From SIG78 sp036677805 (GTDB lineage: Bacteria > Verrucomicrobiota > Lentisphaeria > Victivallales > Victivallaceae): a stretch of 64,000 bases of DNA. Position 1 is the stretch's first letter, and each line of letters opens with the position of its first letter. Location of the stretch: positions 124,001-188,000 of the forward strand of contig JAVBVS010000018.1 of NCBI GenBank assembly GCA_036677805.1, written 5' to 3'. The notes beneath the pieces were generated by a model. It was given only the letters and a program-made list of their open reading frames with translations. It had not been told where the DNA came from and searched no databases. The position numbers and the translations under genes were made by a program. Positions 8,354-17,550 of this stretch are shown here, in pieces.

Positions 8354-10089
8354 GCGGCAACATTCCCATCCCGGCGCTAGCCCAAGTTATGCGAGACCGT
8401 TCTTTAGAGATGTCGCTCTATCAGTGTTCAGCCGCCAACTTCTACGGCCTAAACGTTCTTGGGACGCCAGCGGTTGAAACGTTCATGGCCGCCTGTCCAG
8501 CTGGCCCCGGACGGTCGCTGATGTATCGCGACGATACCCTGATATCCTTGCTGAATTCTCCGGTTTCCGGCAGTTCATATTCTCTGGCACGACAGGTCGC
8601 GACCTCTGTCGGATTGGTACCGGTAAGAATCGACAACAGCCTCACTTTTGACTCTGTATTCCCAGCACTGCGTCTGGCCGGGGTTGCAGCCGGCCTGCGT
8701 GCCGGCCTGGATATTAATAATTCCGCTGACATCGCGGTTGGGCAATATGTTTATCGCTATCTCCACGACCGTGGCATTGATATGCTGCGACCCGGACGAT
8801 TCAGTTTTTTCCCTGTCGGTCCTGCCGACGCAGCTTATGGGCAATATAACTGCTTCACGCCTGATGGCATTTTTCACCACCGGATCAGTTTTTACACCCA
8901 ATCACACCTGCCGGCACTGGTGCATCTGGATTCCGCCCAATGCAACGGTCATGTTAACTATGTTTTTCGGGAACCGCAGAAACCAGTATGGATTTCGCTT
9001 TTTCCGCCTTACCCCCTTCCATCCGTTTCATTTATTTTTTTAACCGATGAAGTAGGCGTCTGCCTGGCCAATCCCAATTGTGCCGACTACGATATTTTCG
9101 GTTTTTTCGAAGATGACAGTCGAATCGAATCGCTTGATGTCGAGATGTTTCGTGGCAAGAATCTATTCTGGATTCTACTGGATGAGAACAGCTTGGAACG
9201 CAAACTGCACTTCCAAAAGGCATTGCTCGTTCTGAGCCGATTTAAGCAGGCGAACATCCCGCTCGATGTACTGCATTTCCATGGTGTTCAATGGGATACT
9301 TCAAACCTGGCTGCCATGAATCGTGCCGGGGGCTGCCAGACGGTGACGACATCGACCACAGCAGAACTTGTCCGCATGGCCGGGAAACTGGGGTGCATTA
9401 TTCCGGAAAATCTTCGCTACGATCGTTATGGCCTGGTCGACTGGTCGGCGCAGGCAGATCGCGTCGACCTGCTTCGGGGGTTTATCGCCTCCGGCGACAT
9501 TGTGCTGCTTGAGGAGTTTTCGGGTATCGCACCGTTCCAAACCACCAGAATATTGCTCTCCGACCTTGCCTCGGGGAGCGGCGCTTTCGGCGGACGCTAT
9601 CCAGCTGCAAGATCGTTATCGCCCCTGCTCTGTATAACGCCGGGCAAGGAGCGCAAGTTTTGCGCCCAAGACGGCAATGTCGCGAATGCGGATTTTCTGA
9701 AACTTCAGTCGGAAGAAGCGGTGCAGGAATTCTCCGGTCTGTTGCACCAGACGAATCCAGATCTCGTGATCTTCGATACCGACTGGCTCTTCGATCCCCG
9801 CAACCGCAAAACGGTCGAAGCGGTATTCATCCGGTGCCGCAGTTCCGATGCTGGTGTCGTCATCATCTTCAATCGGAAATTCCATAGCGACGCGCCCGCG
9901 CCTTGGCTTACGCATGAAGCGGATCGGCACTTCGCCTTCATGCCCTTGGCCAATCAGCCAAACCGTTTTGTCATTGAACGCCTCCCCGGAAACGCGCATA
10001 AGGAGCACTTTGGCGTCGATATCACCTCCGGACGGTCCGTCCAGTTCGCAATATCGGATGCCGAACTCATGGCGATTCCAGAGCGCTGA
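8350..10089 (+). CDS. Unknown 579-residue protein, possibly a degenerate RecA-like ATPase
   Basis: Long protein of unknown function. The ATG at 8350 overlaps the previous stop and is preferred over the in-frame ATG at 8326. The C-terminal third resembles the layout of RepA/KaiC-type ATPases: a strand with following helix at the expected P-loop place (SGDIVLLEEFSGIAPFQTTR), then a Walker-B-like strand DLVIFDTDWLF and VVIIFNRKF. A Walker A lysine motif is absent, so if related it has lost classical nucleotide binding. Position next to an HTH gene and a rolling-circle-like protein suggests a replication or maintenance role. This fold suggestion is weak. Confidence 0.55.
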   Translation: MSGNIPIPALAQVMRDRSLEMSLYQCSAANFYGLNVLGTPAVETFMAACPAGPGRSLMYRDDTLISLLNSPVSGSSYSLARQVATSVGLVPVRIDNSLTFDSVFPALRLAGVAAGLRAGLDINNSADIAVGQYVYRYLHDRGIDMLRPGRFSFFPVGPADAAYGQYNCFTPDGIFHHRISFYTQSHLPALVHLDSAQCNGHVNYVFREPQKPVWISLFPPYPLPSVSFIFLTDEVGVCLANPNCADYDIFGFFEDDSRIESLDVEMFRGKNLFWILLDENSLERKLHFQKALLVLSRFKQANIPLDVLHFHGVQWDTSNLAAMNRAGGCQTVTTSTTAELVRMAGKLGCIIPENLRYDRYGLVDWSAQADRVDLLRGFIASGDIVLLEEFSGIAPFQTTRILLSDLASGSGAFGGRYPAARSLSPLLCITPGKERKFCAQDGNVANADFLKLQSEEAVQEFSGLLHQTNPDLVIFDTDWLFDPRNRKTVEAVFIRCRSSDAGVVIIFNRKFHSDAPAPWLTHEADRHFAFMPLANQPNRFVIERLPGNAHKEHFGVDITSGRSVQFAISDAELMAIPER

Positions 10090-10296
10090 AGCTGCTATCT
10101 CGGTCAGGAGGAATGGTCGACTTTTCATCATGTCCGTCGATGGAATGTTGGAAATTCGATCATCCTCTTGCTGGGTAATCTTTGTTAGTACACTTATCAC
10201 ATCATGACTCTTACTCGTAAACTATTATCTGCATTGCATTTATAATTAAACATATCAGTCATATTATAGTGAGAGAACTTTAAATCAGGAGGACAT

Positions 10297-10935
10297 ATGA
10301 ACCCTAAAGTCGTAACTACCACCACGTATAAAGGCCACCCGGTCATCGGTGCTCAGAAAAACTTTGATTATGACACCCAGTACCTGGACCGGAATCAGGA
10401 TCTTCTGGAGCACACCACAGCCAGACACAACAAGGTACTTGCCGTACGTATTGACTTGAAATATCCTGCCGATTACCATCAGGCATCCGGTAATGATCAT
10501 CTTTCCCATGCGCTCAGGACCTGTACCCGGGAGTTGAGTCGTCAAGGGCTTGATCCGCAATATGTCGCCAGACGAGAACAGAAAGAGTCGGAACATCCTC
10601 ATTTTCATATCGGGTTACTGCTTAACGGATCGATGAAGAAAGATTATCGAACTGTGGTTACCTGTATGGCGGAACATTGGGGAAATGCCATTGGTATTTC
10701 AAAGGAAGAAGCGGAAGATATGGTCTGGCCTCGGGTCAACGATCAAACAGCCATGCATCATGAAAACGGAATTATGATACGCCGTGGAGAGTCGGACTTT
10801 GCTCAACAATACGATGCGGTTCACCAGCAGTTTTCCTATCTGGCCAAGCGCACTCCAGAAGATACCACTCCGTCGAATATCAAGAAAGTCTTCTATTCCC
10901 AATACAAGCGTAAACAGAGCCGTCCCAGAAGCTGA
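10297..10935 (+). CDS. YagK/YfjJ-like, inovirus Gp2-family protein
   Basis: A 212-residue protein resembling the YagK_YfjJ_C domain, which covers inovirus Gp2-like proteins encoded by filamentous-phage-like elements. Visible points are YLDRNQDLLEHTTARHNK, VLAVRIDLKYP, and a histidine cluster HPHFHIGLLLNG near residue 103 that fits the HUH metal-binding motif of rolling-circle nucleases. An AGGAGG site lies five bases upstream of the ATG. It probably takes part in replication or mobilisation of the element. The family match is good; catalytic activity is inferred. Confidence 0.75.
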   Translation: MNPKVVTTTTYKGHPVIGAQKNFDYDTQYLDRNQDLLEHTTARHNKVLAVRIDLKYPADYHQASGNDHLSHALRTCTRELSRQGLDPQYVARREQKESEHPHFHIGLLLNGSMKKDYRTVVTCMAEHWGNAIGISKEEAEDMVWPRVNDQTAMHHENGIMIRRGESDFAQQYDAVHQQFSYLAKRTPEDTTPSNIKKVFYSQYKRKQSRPRS

Positions 10936-11210
10936 TAACAGCAAATTGATAAAAGATCATCGATATCGAAATGCTCCAGCAACCGAATGACTGCATATGC
11001 TTGTCGCCCGCAGGTTTCATGACGATTTCTTCAAATTCTCGCTTCAGAATCAGATTCGAACTTGACGAAATAAAAACTTCATGATGTAATCTTCATTATG
11101 GAGTCTTCTTCGGTTTATGGGCAGCTGTAATCTTACTGTTACGAACAAAGCTTGTCCCGACCGTTTATGCCTTTTTAATTTTTAGGGCAGATTTATAATC
11201 GGTAATTAGT

Positions 11211-11996
11211 TTAATTTTTACAATGCGAAATTGATTCCCAGTAAGTTTGGGGAAGCCATATCCAACCTTCATAACCAATCTTTTTCCAATCACATTTGTT
11301 GGAAGTGTAATTACGTGGACCACAAAGCTGTTGCGTCTCATACATGCTTGCAATGATTGCGCAAATAACTGCATCGACAATATCAGAGTTTTCCCGTAGA
11401 GATTCATCTGATATTTTACTCAAAATTGAGTTGATTGCTTCCCCAATAGAACCCTTGGCATTCGCAGGATATGTTTCAAAAAACCGGTCATTTCCTTGAA
11501 GCCAAATACCAAAATCATTATTATTAAAATCATTGCACCAACGAGCATTGCATTGCCTCAAGGCAAATAGGGCTTTCGTTGATTGACTACCCATTAAATC
11601 TTGGACCACAGATAAAGGCCGACGGGCAAAGATAGTTTCTGTATATCGGTGAAGATAAAGATTTTTCTTTGCCCCGCTTTTTATATTGGGAATAAAAAGA
11701 GGATTTGCTTCTGCCTTTGTTGGGCTCATATTCCAAAGATTGCAGGCCTCCTGTGGACATCCTAAAATAGCATCAATAGCGAAAATAAAACGATCTGATG
11801 GATCTGATGATGTTGATTTTTCGCGTATCCATGTACATAGATTATTTTGTTCTGAAGTCAATACCTCTGCAATATTGCCCAAAAAAGGCGGGCAGGACAA
11901 TTCCAAGTCCTTGCCCTTTCTTTTCAGAATCACAACGCCGTCTTTTTTAGGATTATGCCATCCGCCAACATCCCAACCTACGTAATAAGTTGCCAT
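11211..11996 (-). CDS. DUF429 family protein, RNase H-like fold
   Basis: A 261-residue protein of the DUF429 family (predicted RNase H-like nuclease). The N-terminal strand YYVGWDVGGWH, the internal FIFAIDAILGCPQEA, the FFETYPANAKG segment and the C-terminal SDIVDAVICAIIASMYE supply the acidic residues expected for the fold. The ATG at 11996 has a strong GGAGGGGG site and is preferred over 12035. It faces the flanking genes and stands alone, so it looks like a cargo gene of the element. Its AT content is higher than that of its neighbours. Cellular role unknown. Confidence 0.7.
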   Translation of the reverse strand: MATYYVGWDVGGWHNPKKDGVVILKRKGKDLELSCPPFLGNIAEVLTSEQNNLCTWIREKSTSSDPSDRFIFAIDAILGCPQEACNLWNMSPTKAEANPLFIPNIKSGAKKNLYLHRYTETIFARRPLSVVQDLMGSQSTKALFALRQCNARWCNDFNNNDFGIWLQGNDRFFETYPANAKGSIGEAINSILSKISDESLRENSDIVDAVICAIIASMYETQQLCGPRNYTSNKCDWKKIGYEGWIWLPQTYWESISHCKN

Positions 11997-12294
11997 TCCC
12001 CCTCCTATTTTTTGTTTTCTAAACACTTTTATCATCTACGTTACGCTTGGGTATGAAACCACAACGCTTTAAGCATCACCGATAAAATATTCCATTAAAA
12101 AGGGAATGCAACTCCGGTAACCACAAAATCTACAATGCAAATAAAAATCACTAGTGTGGTTGATATTGAGCGATAGCACATTCCACTGCAATGGTATCAC
12201 AATTGCAATATTTCTCGCATTTTAGACACCGTAAAGGTTGTAAAATCACGAATTATGGCTATATTGATAGTGAAATGACAGCAGGGAGGCGATC

Positions 12295-13605
12295 ATGATT
12301 GAACGATTTCTGATGGACGATCTGGTAACGTGGAAGAACTCTTCCAGGCGCAAACCTTTGATTCTGCGTGGGGTGCGTCAATGCGGCAAGACCTGGCTGC
12401 TGAAGGAGTTTGGAACCCGTCATTTCGACGATACCGCTTACTTCAACTTTGAGCAGCAGAACCGATTGTCTGATATCTTCCGCGGCGAGTTAAACCCGGA
12501 TCAGATCCTTCTGGAGCTTGGTGTCGTCGCCAGAAAGCAGATCGCTCCGCAAAAAACGCTGATCGTTTTCGATGAAGTGCAAGCCTGTCCGCGCGCCTTG
12601 ACCGCATTAAAGTACTTTTGCGAAGAGCGCCCCGAATATGCCGTGACTGCCGCCGGTTCCCTGTTGGGAATTGCGCTTTCTTCTCCGGAAGGCTTTCCGG
12701 TCGGGAAAGTGAGTTTTCTCGACCTGAATCCGTGCAGCTTTGCCGAATATCTGCGTACCGCCGATCCGGAATTGTATCAATACACCACCGGAATCAGCAC
12801 GATTGCCCCCCTGCCCGCGATTCTGTCCGAACGCCTGACCAAGCTTTTGAACGAATATCTGGTGATGGGAGGCATGCCGGCAGTCCTGAATACCTTCCTC
12901 GAAGAGCGCAACCTTCAGGTGGCGGAAGCCGTCCAAGAGGAAATCCTGAAAACCTACGAGCTGGATTTCTCCAAACATGCCCCGGTGCGGGACATCCCCA
13001 AGCTCTTTCTGCTGTGGAAATCCATCCCGATGCAGCTAGCGCGGGAAAACGCCCGTTTCATTTATGGCGAAGTCAAGGGTGGAGCAAGGGCCAAAGACCT
13101 CGAAGATGCGTTGCGGTGGCTGGAAGAAGCCGGATTGATCCGCCGGGTTGGCCGGATTGAAAAACCCGGCATTCCGCTCGCCGCCTATGAAGACCGCAAG
13201 AGTTTCAAGCTCTATCTCGCCGATACCGGGCTGCTGCGCAAGCTGGCGCAGATCCCGGCGGAATCCATCCTGGTCAATCAGGATATTTTTCTGGAATACA
13301 AAGGCCGACTGGCGGAAAACTACGTTCAGCAGCAACTGACGGCCATGAAATTTGCCCCTCTCTATTACTGGACCAGCGGCAATAAAGCCGAAGTGGATTT
13401 TGTCATTCAGGATGAAACCCGGGTCATTCCAATCGAGGTCAAATCGGGTGTCAATGTGCGGGCGCAAAGTCTGAAGGTCTACCGCGAACGGTATGCGCCG
13501 GAATATGCTTTGCGTTTTTCCATGCAGAACTTGAAATCAGACGATGGGCTGCTGAATATTCCGCTCTATCTGATACAGCAATATCCCCGGCTTTCAAAGC
13601 AATGA
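12295..13605 (+). CDS. AAA family ATPase with DUF4143 domain
   Basis: A 436-residue AAA_14/DUF4143 protein. Walker A is GVRQCGKTWLL near residue 27 and Walker B is TLIVFDEVQ near residue 88, followed by a sensor-like AVTAAGSLLG. The C-terminal domain has the nuclease-like pattern AEVDFVIQ ... VIPIEVKSG (D-x(n)-E-x-K). These common bacterial proteins are of uncertain function, often thought to be mobile or toxin-like cargo. A GGGAGG site precedes the ATG. Its end overlaps the convergent recombinase gene by 12 bases. Confidence 0.88.
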   Translation: MIERFLMDDLVTWKNSSRRKPLILRGVRQCGKTWLLKEFGTRHFDDTAYFNFEQQNRLSDIFRGELNPDQILLELGVVARKQIAPQKTLIVFDEVQACPRALTALKYFCEERPEYAVTAAGSLLGIALSSPEGFPVGKVSFLDLNPCSFAEYLRTADPELYQYTTGISTIAPLPAILSERLTKLLNEYLVMGGMPAVLNTFLEERNLQVAEAVQEEILKTYELDFSKHAPVRDIPKLFLLWKSIPMQLARENARFIYGEVKGGARAKDLEDALRWLEEAGLIRRVGRIEKPGIPLAAYEDRKSFKLYLADTGLLRKLAQIPAESILVNQDIFLEYKGRLAENYVQQQLTAMKFAPLYYWTSGNKAEVDFVIQDETRVIPIEVKSGVNVRAQSLKVYRERYAPEYALRFSMQNLKSDDGLLNIPLYLIQQYPRLSKQ

Positions 13606-14922
13606 GCGAACGAATGCCGAGACTTCCTGTATCTGCGCCGAGTTCAGTGACTGTAAAAGACGATTCAGCTCCTCGCGGTCCGCATCATGTTCTTCGATCC
13701 TGACTGATGATTCGGGAAGACTCAAAAAGTCCGGCATCTGGGCAAGATACTTTTCCTTGGCAGTACGGTCGGCATGAGCCTGGTAATGCTTGGTCATTTC
13801 CGGACTCATGTGCCCCAGGATCGACTGGACCACCGGAAGCGGAATCTGATAGCAACCGGCCATGTAGGCAAAGGTGTGCCGCAGACTGTGGACGTCTTTT
13901 ACACTGGAAGCCCGTCCGCGTCCATCCACAGTACGAGTGGTTTCAAGCCCCAAACCTTCCAGAAAGCTTTTCACTCGATAGGAGATACCGGAAGGATTGG
14001 TCTCATACATTGCGGCATGCTCAGGAAGTACATATACATCCCGTCCGGAAATCAAAGACTGCTCTTCCAGAAATCGGGCCAACGGCGGCAGAATCGGGAT
14101 CTCAAGGGGAGCGCCCGTTTTGCGCCGCTTGCGTACAATCCATTTGCCGTCGCGAACATCGCGCCAGCGCAACAGGCAAATATCGCCTTCCGATAATCCA
14201 GTGCAGATTCCTATGATGAAAATCGGTCGGACAAATGGCGTCAGGCGGTTGCCGATTATCTGGAGTTCCGCCGGAGTGAATGCATCGCGACTTTCGCTGT
14301 CATTATCCATCATATCGAAATCGAAGGGGTTGTAAAGAATACCGGCATCTTCCTGCAATTTGGCGAAAACGGATTTCAAGGTTTTATGAAATGCATTGAC
14401 GGTACGCCCGGAGAGCTTGGTCTGTGCCGAATAACTGTGCTCCACTGTTTTTTCCTGATAATTACGACGATAAGAAATCGTCCGGACAAAACGGCCACTT
14501 TCGCGCAGTTGGCAAATATAGGCTTCCGCATGTTGCCGAGTGACTTTATCGAGTGCCTCAATTGCGGGATAATTCGTCGTCATGAATGCCGTGAAATCAT
14601 CCCATTGACTGCGATTGATCGCCTGCTGTCGGGGACTGGGCTGCTTTCGTCGGGGCTTGGCCATATAACAAACAAAAGCCTCTTTCAATGAAACTTTGCC
14701 ACCGCCGGTCAGTTCTCTTTTGAAGTTTTCAACAAGAGCGCCGACACTTTGTTGCCCGGCCAGCTTCTTGGCAGTTTCCTGGATATTTTTCTCGTAAGCC
14801 AAAGCCTCGCGTTCCGTAGTGCATCCTTCGCAGACCCCATAATACCATTTGCCGGACTGCATAAATTTGTAGTGATATTCCCGGGTCTCTCCGCCCTGGC
14901 TTTTACGTTTGAAAACCGACAT
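13594..14922 (-). CDS. Tyrosine recombinase / phage-type integrase
   Basis: A 442-residue site-specific recombinase. The N-terminal Arm-type region is basic, a SAM-like core-binding domain follows, and the C-terminal catalytic domain has HSLRHTFAYMAG (box II H-x2-R), LGHMSPEMTKHYQ (H and nucleophile Y). The box I position reads TGLSEGDICLLRW, so the usual first catalytic arginine after TGL is a serine. The start at 14922 has an AGGAGGCGGC site and is preferred over 14979. The gene ends convergent with the DUF4143 gene and its start faces the tRNA-Pro fragment 120 bases away, the usual position for an integrase next to its att site. Confidence 0.88.
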   Translation of the reverse strand: MSVFKRKSQGGETREYHYKFMQSGKWYYGVCEGCTTEREALAYEKNIQETAKKLAGQQSVGALVENFKRELTGGGKVSLKEAFVCYMAKPRRKQPSPRQQAINRSQWDDFTAFMTTNYPAIEALDKVTRQHAEAYICQLRESGRFVRTISYRRNYQEKTVEHSYSAQTKLSGRTVNAFHKTLKSVFAKLQEDAGILYNPFDFDMMDNDSESRDAFTPAELQIIGNRLTPFVRPIFIIGICTGLSEGDICLLRWRDVRDGKWIVRKRRKTGAPLEIPILPPLARFLEEQSLISGRDVYVLPEHAAMYETNPSGISYRVKSFLEGLGLETTRTVDGRGRASSVKDVHSLRHTFAYMAGCYQIPLPVVQSILGHMSPEMTKHYQAHADRTAKEKYLAQMPDFLSLPESSVRIEEHDADREELNRLLQSLNSAQIQEVSAFVRSLL

Positions 14923-15040
14923 TGCCGCCTCCTGCGTTATGCTGCTAAAATACGCCCTGGAATGCGACATTGCAAACATGAATTAGAACATTTTTAGAAC
15001 ATTTTTCAAAATATCTCACATATTAAGGTCAAAAACCGTT

Positions 15041-15088
15041 TGACTGGGGGTCAAAAGGTCGCGAGTTCGAATCTCGCTATCCCGACCA
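15041..15088 (+). other. tRNA-Pro(GGG) 3' half, probable attachment site
   Basis: The segment holds an anticodon arm (TTTGA / TCAAA around a loop with GGG), a perfect T arm (GCGAG-TTCGAAT-CTCGC), the 3' acceptor strand and an encoded CCA. The matching 5' acceptor strand and D arm are absent upstream, so this is not a whole tRNA. Its own terminator follows at 15103. The best explanation is the displaced 3' end of a tRNA gene after integration of the element on the left. The exact crossover core cannot be set without the second copy. Confidence 0.75.
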
Positions 15089-15102
15089 TTTTAAGTTATT
15101 CA

Positions 15103-15131
15103 GCATCAACGGTTTACGTTGGTGCTTTTTT
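15103..15131 (+). terminator. Terminator after the tRNA-Pro fragment
   Basis: Nine-base arms GCATCAACG / CGTTGGTGC with one wobble around GTTTA, followed by six T. This fits the original terminator of the tRNA gene and marks chromosomal DNA to the right. Confidence 0.75.
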
Positions 15132-15651
15132 ATTGTTCCGCCCAAGTAGCCTACGGTCAGGGGCTTTGCGACGAACAGGGGATTCCCCTTTGACAAACGG
15201 AGAACCACGGGAATCCAGCTTCCGGCACATCGCCGGACGCTTTCGAGGGCGAATTCTCCGTTTGGAAAGACCGCAGACCTCTCGGTTATGATTTTCTCAA
15301 GTTATTGTTATGCAATATATTCCAACAGAAATACCCCAATCCGCGCTTTTTCATGAGAAATGGCGGCGAGTTTTGCGAATGAGCGCGTATATGAAAATTC
15401 TCCGTCCCCCAAAACCTGAGGCGGAGTAAAGGGTCGATTCTGCGCCGGATAATCAAAGAGACATCATCTATCATTCGGCGCGTTGGTTTCTGCTCTGAGT
15501 CAGCTGTTTCGGACAGTGAAGTTTTCAACTATTCAGCTCGCCATCTGAAAACGCGTCCATCATCTTCCGGCGCGGTCATACTGTTTTTCGGTATTGAGGC
15601 GTCCGGTATTCCGACTTACACCCTGATATCGGGAAAAACGGAACAATCTTC
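15132..15651. other. Gene-free stretch with a structured inverted repeat
   Basis: No credible gene. At 15194-15204 and 15254-15264 lies a perfect 11-base inverted repeat (CAAACGGAGAA / TTCTCCGTTTG), enclosing a second hairpin TCCGGC-ACATC-GCCGGA at 15221-15237. The rest shows nothing I can name. Confidence 0.5.
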
Positions 15652-16005
15652 TTACTGTTTGCTTCGGTCAGAGGATGAAATAAACTGCATCAGTTCGACA
15701 GGGGCGTCATTTTCCCGGATAAACGCCACCCTTACTTCGTGGCAAGGACAATTCGGCGCAATAATGACCTCCCGACCGATCAGGGCCGCATCCAGGTCGT
15801 CAACTTCAAACGCAACGTGCGGGACGTTCTTCACCAGCTCCGGCAGGGGGCAATCGGCATCGAACCGCATCCATTCGATGTTGAAATCGTTGGTTTCGTA
15901 ACCGTAGACGTACATCTTGAATTCGGGCAGGTAGCGTTCGTCCGGATGCGGAGCCGCGGTCGGGATGCCGATGTGATTATAACGATACTTGGCGTTGTCC
16001 ATCAT
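15652..16005 (-). CDS. VOC (glyoxalase-like) family protein
   Basis: A 117-residue single VOC module. The pattern YNHIGIPT at the start, VPHVAFEVDDLDAAL in the middle and APVELMQFI at the end gives the His/Glu metal-ligand layout of the glyoxalase and bleomycin-resistance superfamily. It overlaps the upstream nucleotidyltransferase stop by one base, so the two are probably co-expressed. A substrate cannot be predicted. Confidence 0.78.
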   Translation of the reverse strand: MMDNAKYRYNHIGIPTAAPHPDERYLPEFKMYVYGYETNDFNIEWMRFDADCPLPELVKNVPHVAFEVDDLDAALIGREVIIAPNCPCHEVRVAFIRENDAPVELMQFISSSDRSKQ

Positions 16006-16688
16006 TACTCCGTCGCTTTGTCATGAAAAAACTGCCGGCACCAGTCGAACAGGATGGCGTATGCTTTTTCCGCATCGTATTCCGCGCCTGACTTCATGGT
16101 CATCGCCATTTGCAACACCTCGCGGTCGAGCCCATGCAGCAGGGGCAGCAGTTCTGCCTTGGTCATGATCCATTCGCCGGAGCGCAGATAATAGGAATTC
16201 TGCAGGATGTAGGATACCGCTTTGTAGAGGCCCCGCAGGGCCTCCGCGCGTTGTTCCGGTCCCGCATGAATCCGACCATGGCAGAGCATGTGGTACAGGT
16301 TGCCGATGGAAATGCCGATGCAGCTCCTGACGTCGTCTTTTCCGAACGAGGGAAGCAATGGACGCAATTCGCCGTAATAATCCTTGGTTTCGTGAAGCAA
16401 CTGGCAGATTTCATACGGTTGCCAGTTCTTCAGCTCTTCCCGCCCGGAAATAAAACCGCAGGAACGGTCGAAGCAGGGCATTCCGGCAATGACATCCCGG
16501 TAACTGTCCAGATCCGCCACGGACAGGCAGTCGAGCGTCACCATGATGTCGATGTCGCTGTTCTCATTGGCCTCGCCGCGGCGGAAACTTCCCTGCAAGC
16601 CCACATAGATCAGGCGGTCCGCGAATTTGAGCCGCAACCGTTTTATCAGTTCATTCACATAATCTTCGATGTTGATTGTCTGCATCAC
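16005..16688 (-). CDS. Nucleotidyltransferase domain protein
   Basis: A 227-residue protein of the pol-beta nucleotidyltransferase superfamily. The signature GSFRRGEANENSDIDIMV (residues about 31-48) gives the GS and D-x-D catalytic pattern. The C-terminal half is helical and could be an HEPN-like or KNTase C-terminal domain (SIGNLYHMLCHGRIHAG). Members include aminoglycoside-modifying enzymes and toxin-antitoxin components, so the acceptor is open. A one-base overlap joins it to the VOC gene downstream. Confidence 0.72.
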   Translation of the reverse strand: MMQTINIEDYVNELIKRLRLKFADRLIYVGLQGSFRRGEANENSDIDIMVTLDCLSVADLDSYRDVIAGMPCFDRSCGFISGREELKNWQPYEICQLLHETKDYYGELRPLLPSFGKDDVRSCIGISIGNLYHMLCHGRIHAGPEQRAEALRGLYKAVSYILQNSYYLRSGEWIMTKAELLPLLHGLDREVLQMAMTMKSGAEYDAEKAYAILFDWCRQFFHDKATE

Positions 16689-16738
16689 ATTGCTCCATTA
16701 ATACTGAAATATGCGCTGTGAAAATCATCTGTCCGTCA

Positions 16739-16945
16739 CTATTCCGAGTCCGGTTTATTCCCTGGTTTGTCATTGGCGGCTTTTCCCGCTTTTACCCACG
16801 TATCCAAATCTTCAGCGGTGAACTTCCACAGGCGACCGATACGATATGCCGGAAGACCGCGTTTTTCGATCCAGCGATATATGGAATCCCGTTTGACCCC
16901 GAGATACATCGCCGCCTCATCGACAGATAGCCATTTCTTTTCCAT
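16739..16945 (-). CDS. Small excisionase-family HTH protein
   Basis: A 68-residue protein that is almost wholly an excisionase-type HTH: WLSVDEAAMYLGVKRDSIYR, then a basic wing RIGRLWKF and a C-terminal DLDTWV helix. It lies 50 bases upstream of the nucleotidyltransferase on the same strand and might regulate it, although such proteins also remain from lost mobile elements. Confidence 0.75.
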   Translation of the reverse strand: MEKKWLSVDEAAMYLGVKRDSIYRWIEKRGLPAYRIGRLWKFTAEDLDTWVKAGKAANDKPGNKPDSE

Positions 16946-17094
16946 GTTTTACCGGGGTGCCTTTTTGCAAGTATTTGAAACTTTGATTCAAGTGGTGATG
17001 AATATATCCCGAAAACTGAAATATTCAAGTTTGCTTCATCTGTTTTAACCGACTATAGGCCACTGTCATTTGATTTGTGCGATCATAAAAAGTC

Positions 17095-17469
17095 TCATTC
17101 CCGAACCGCGCACGACGCCCTATGGAGACTGCCGTTGAGCGGCAGCCGCATGATTTGTGACACCATGTTGAACTTCTGATGGCGATAGAACTGTATTCCA
17201 TTTTCATTTTCCGCGAGGACTTTTAACTCAAGATAATCCAGTCCTCTTGCCTGCGCCCACTGCTTTGCCGCCTCCAGCAGTTGCGTCCCGATTCCCCTTC
17301 GCCGATGAGCTTCTTGAACATATAAGTCCACGATCACCGCATATTTGAGAGGAATGAAACAGGCATACGAAAGTGTCTTTTCCTCTGCGATGTGGATGAA
17401 TCCCATAATCTTATCGTTCTCGACCGCGATGATAATATCTTCAACCTCGCTTTTGATGTTTTCATCCAA
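17095..17469 (-). CDS. GNAT acetyltransferase, N-terminally short
   Basis: A 124-residue acetyltransferase. The acetyl-CoA motif is clear: VDLYVQEAHRRRGIGTQLLE (R-R-x-G-I-G), followed by LELKVLAENENGIQFYRHQKF. GNAT proteins usually have 30-40 more residues before the strand EDIIIAVENDKIMGF seen here near the start. The start is TTG and an in-frame TAA lies about 50 bases further upstream, so the 5' end may have been lost where the LysR promoter now lies. It may be a remnant. Confidence 0.62.
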   Translation of the reverse strand: MDENIKSEVEDIIIAVENDKIMGFIHIAEEKTLSYACFIPLKYAVIVDLYVQEAHRRRGIGTQLLEAAKQWAQARGLDYLELKVLAENENGIQFYRHQKFNMVSQIMRLPLNGSLHRASCAVRE

Positions 17470-17550
17470 TTTTGAATTCTTGTGGCTTGCAATAGGGCCG
17501 ACGAAAGAGTATGGTTAACCCCATAGGAAAAAACTATAAGGTAAGCCATT

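Larger units (their letters stand above)
7252..15088. mobile_element. Integrative element at tRNA-Pro (left end not resolved)
   Basis: The right boundary is the tRNA-Pro 3' half at 15041-15088 with a tyrosine recombinase just inside it. Inside are an excisionase-like HTH gene, a coupled pair of unknown genes, a YagK/inovirus Gp2-like protein and possible cargo. The orientation of the tRNA fragment predicts the intact tRNA at the left end, but I found no second copy of the tRNA tail to the left within the window. The left limit given is therefore only the IS edge; the true end may have been lost or lie elsewhere. Confidence 0.5.

Noticed and set aside
15012..15088. Complete tRNA-Pro
   Set aside because: Only the anticodon arm, T arm and 3' acceptor are present; the 5' acceptor strand and D arm are missing.
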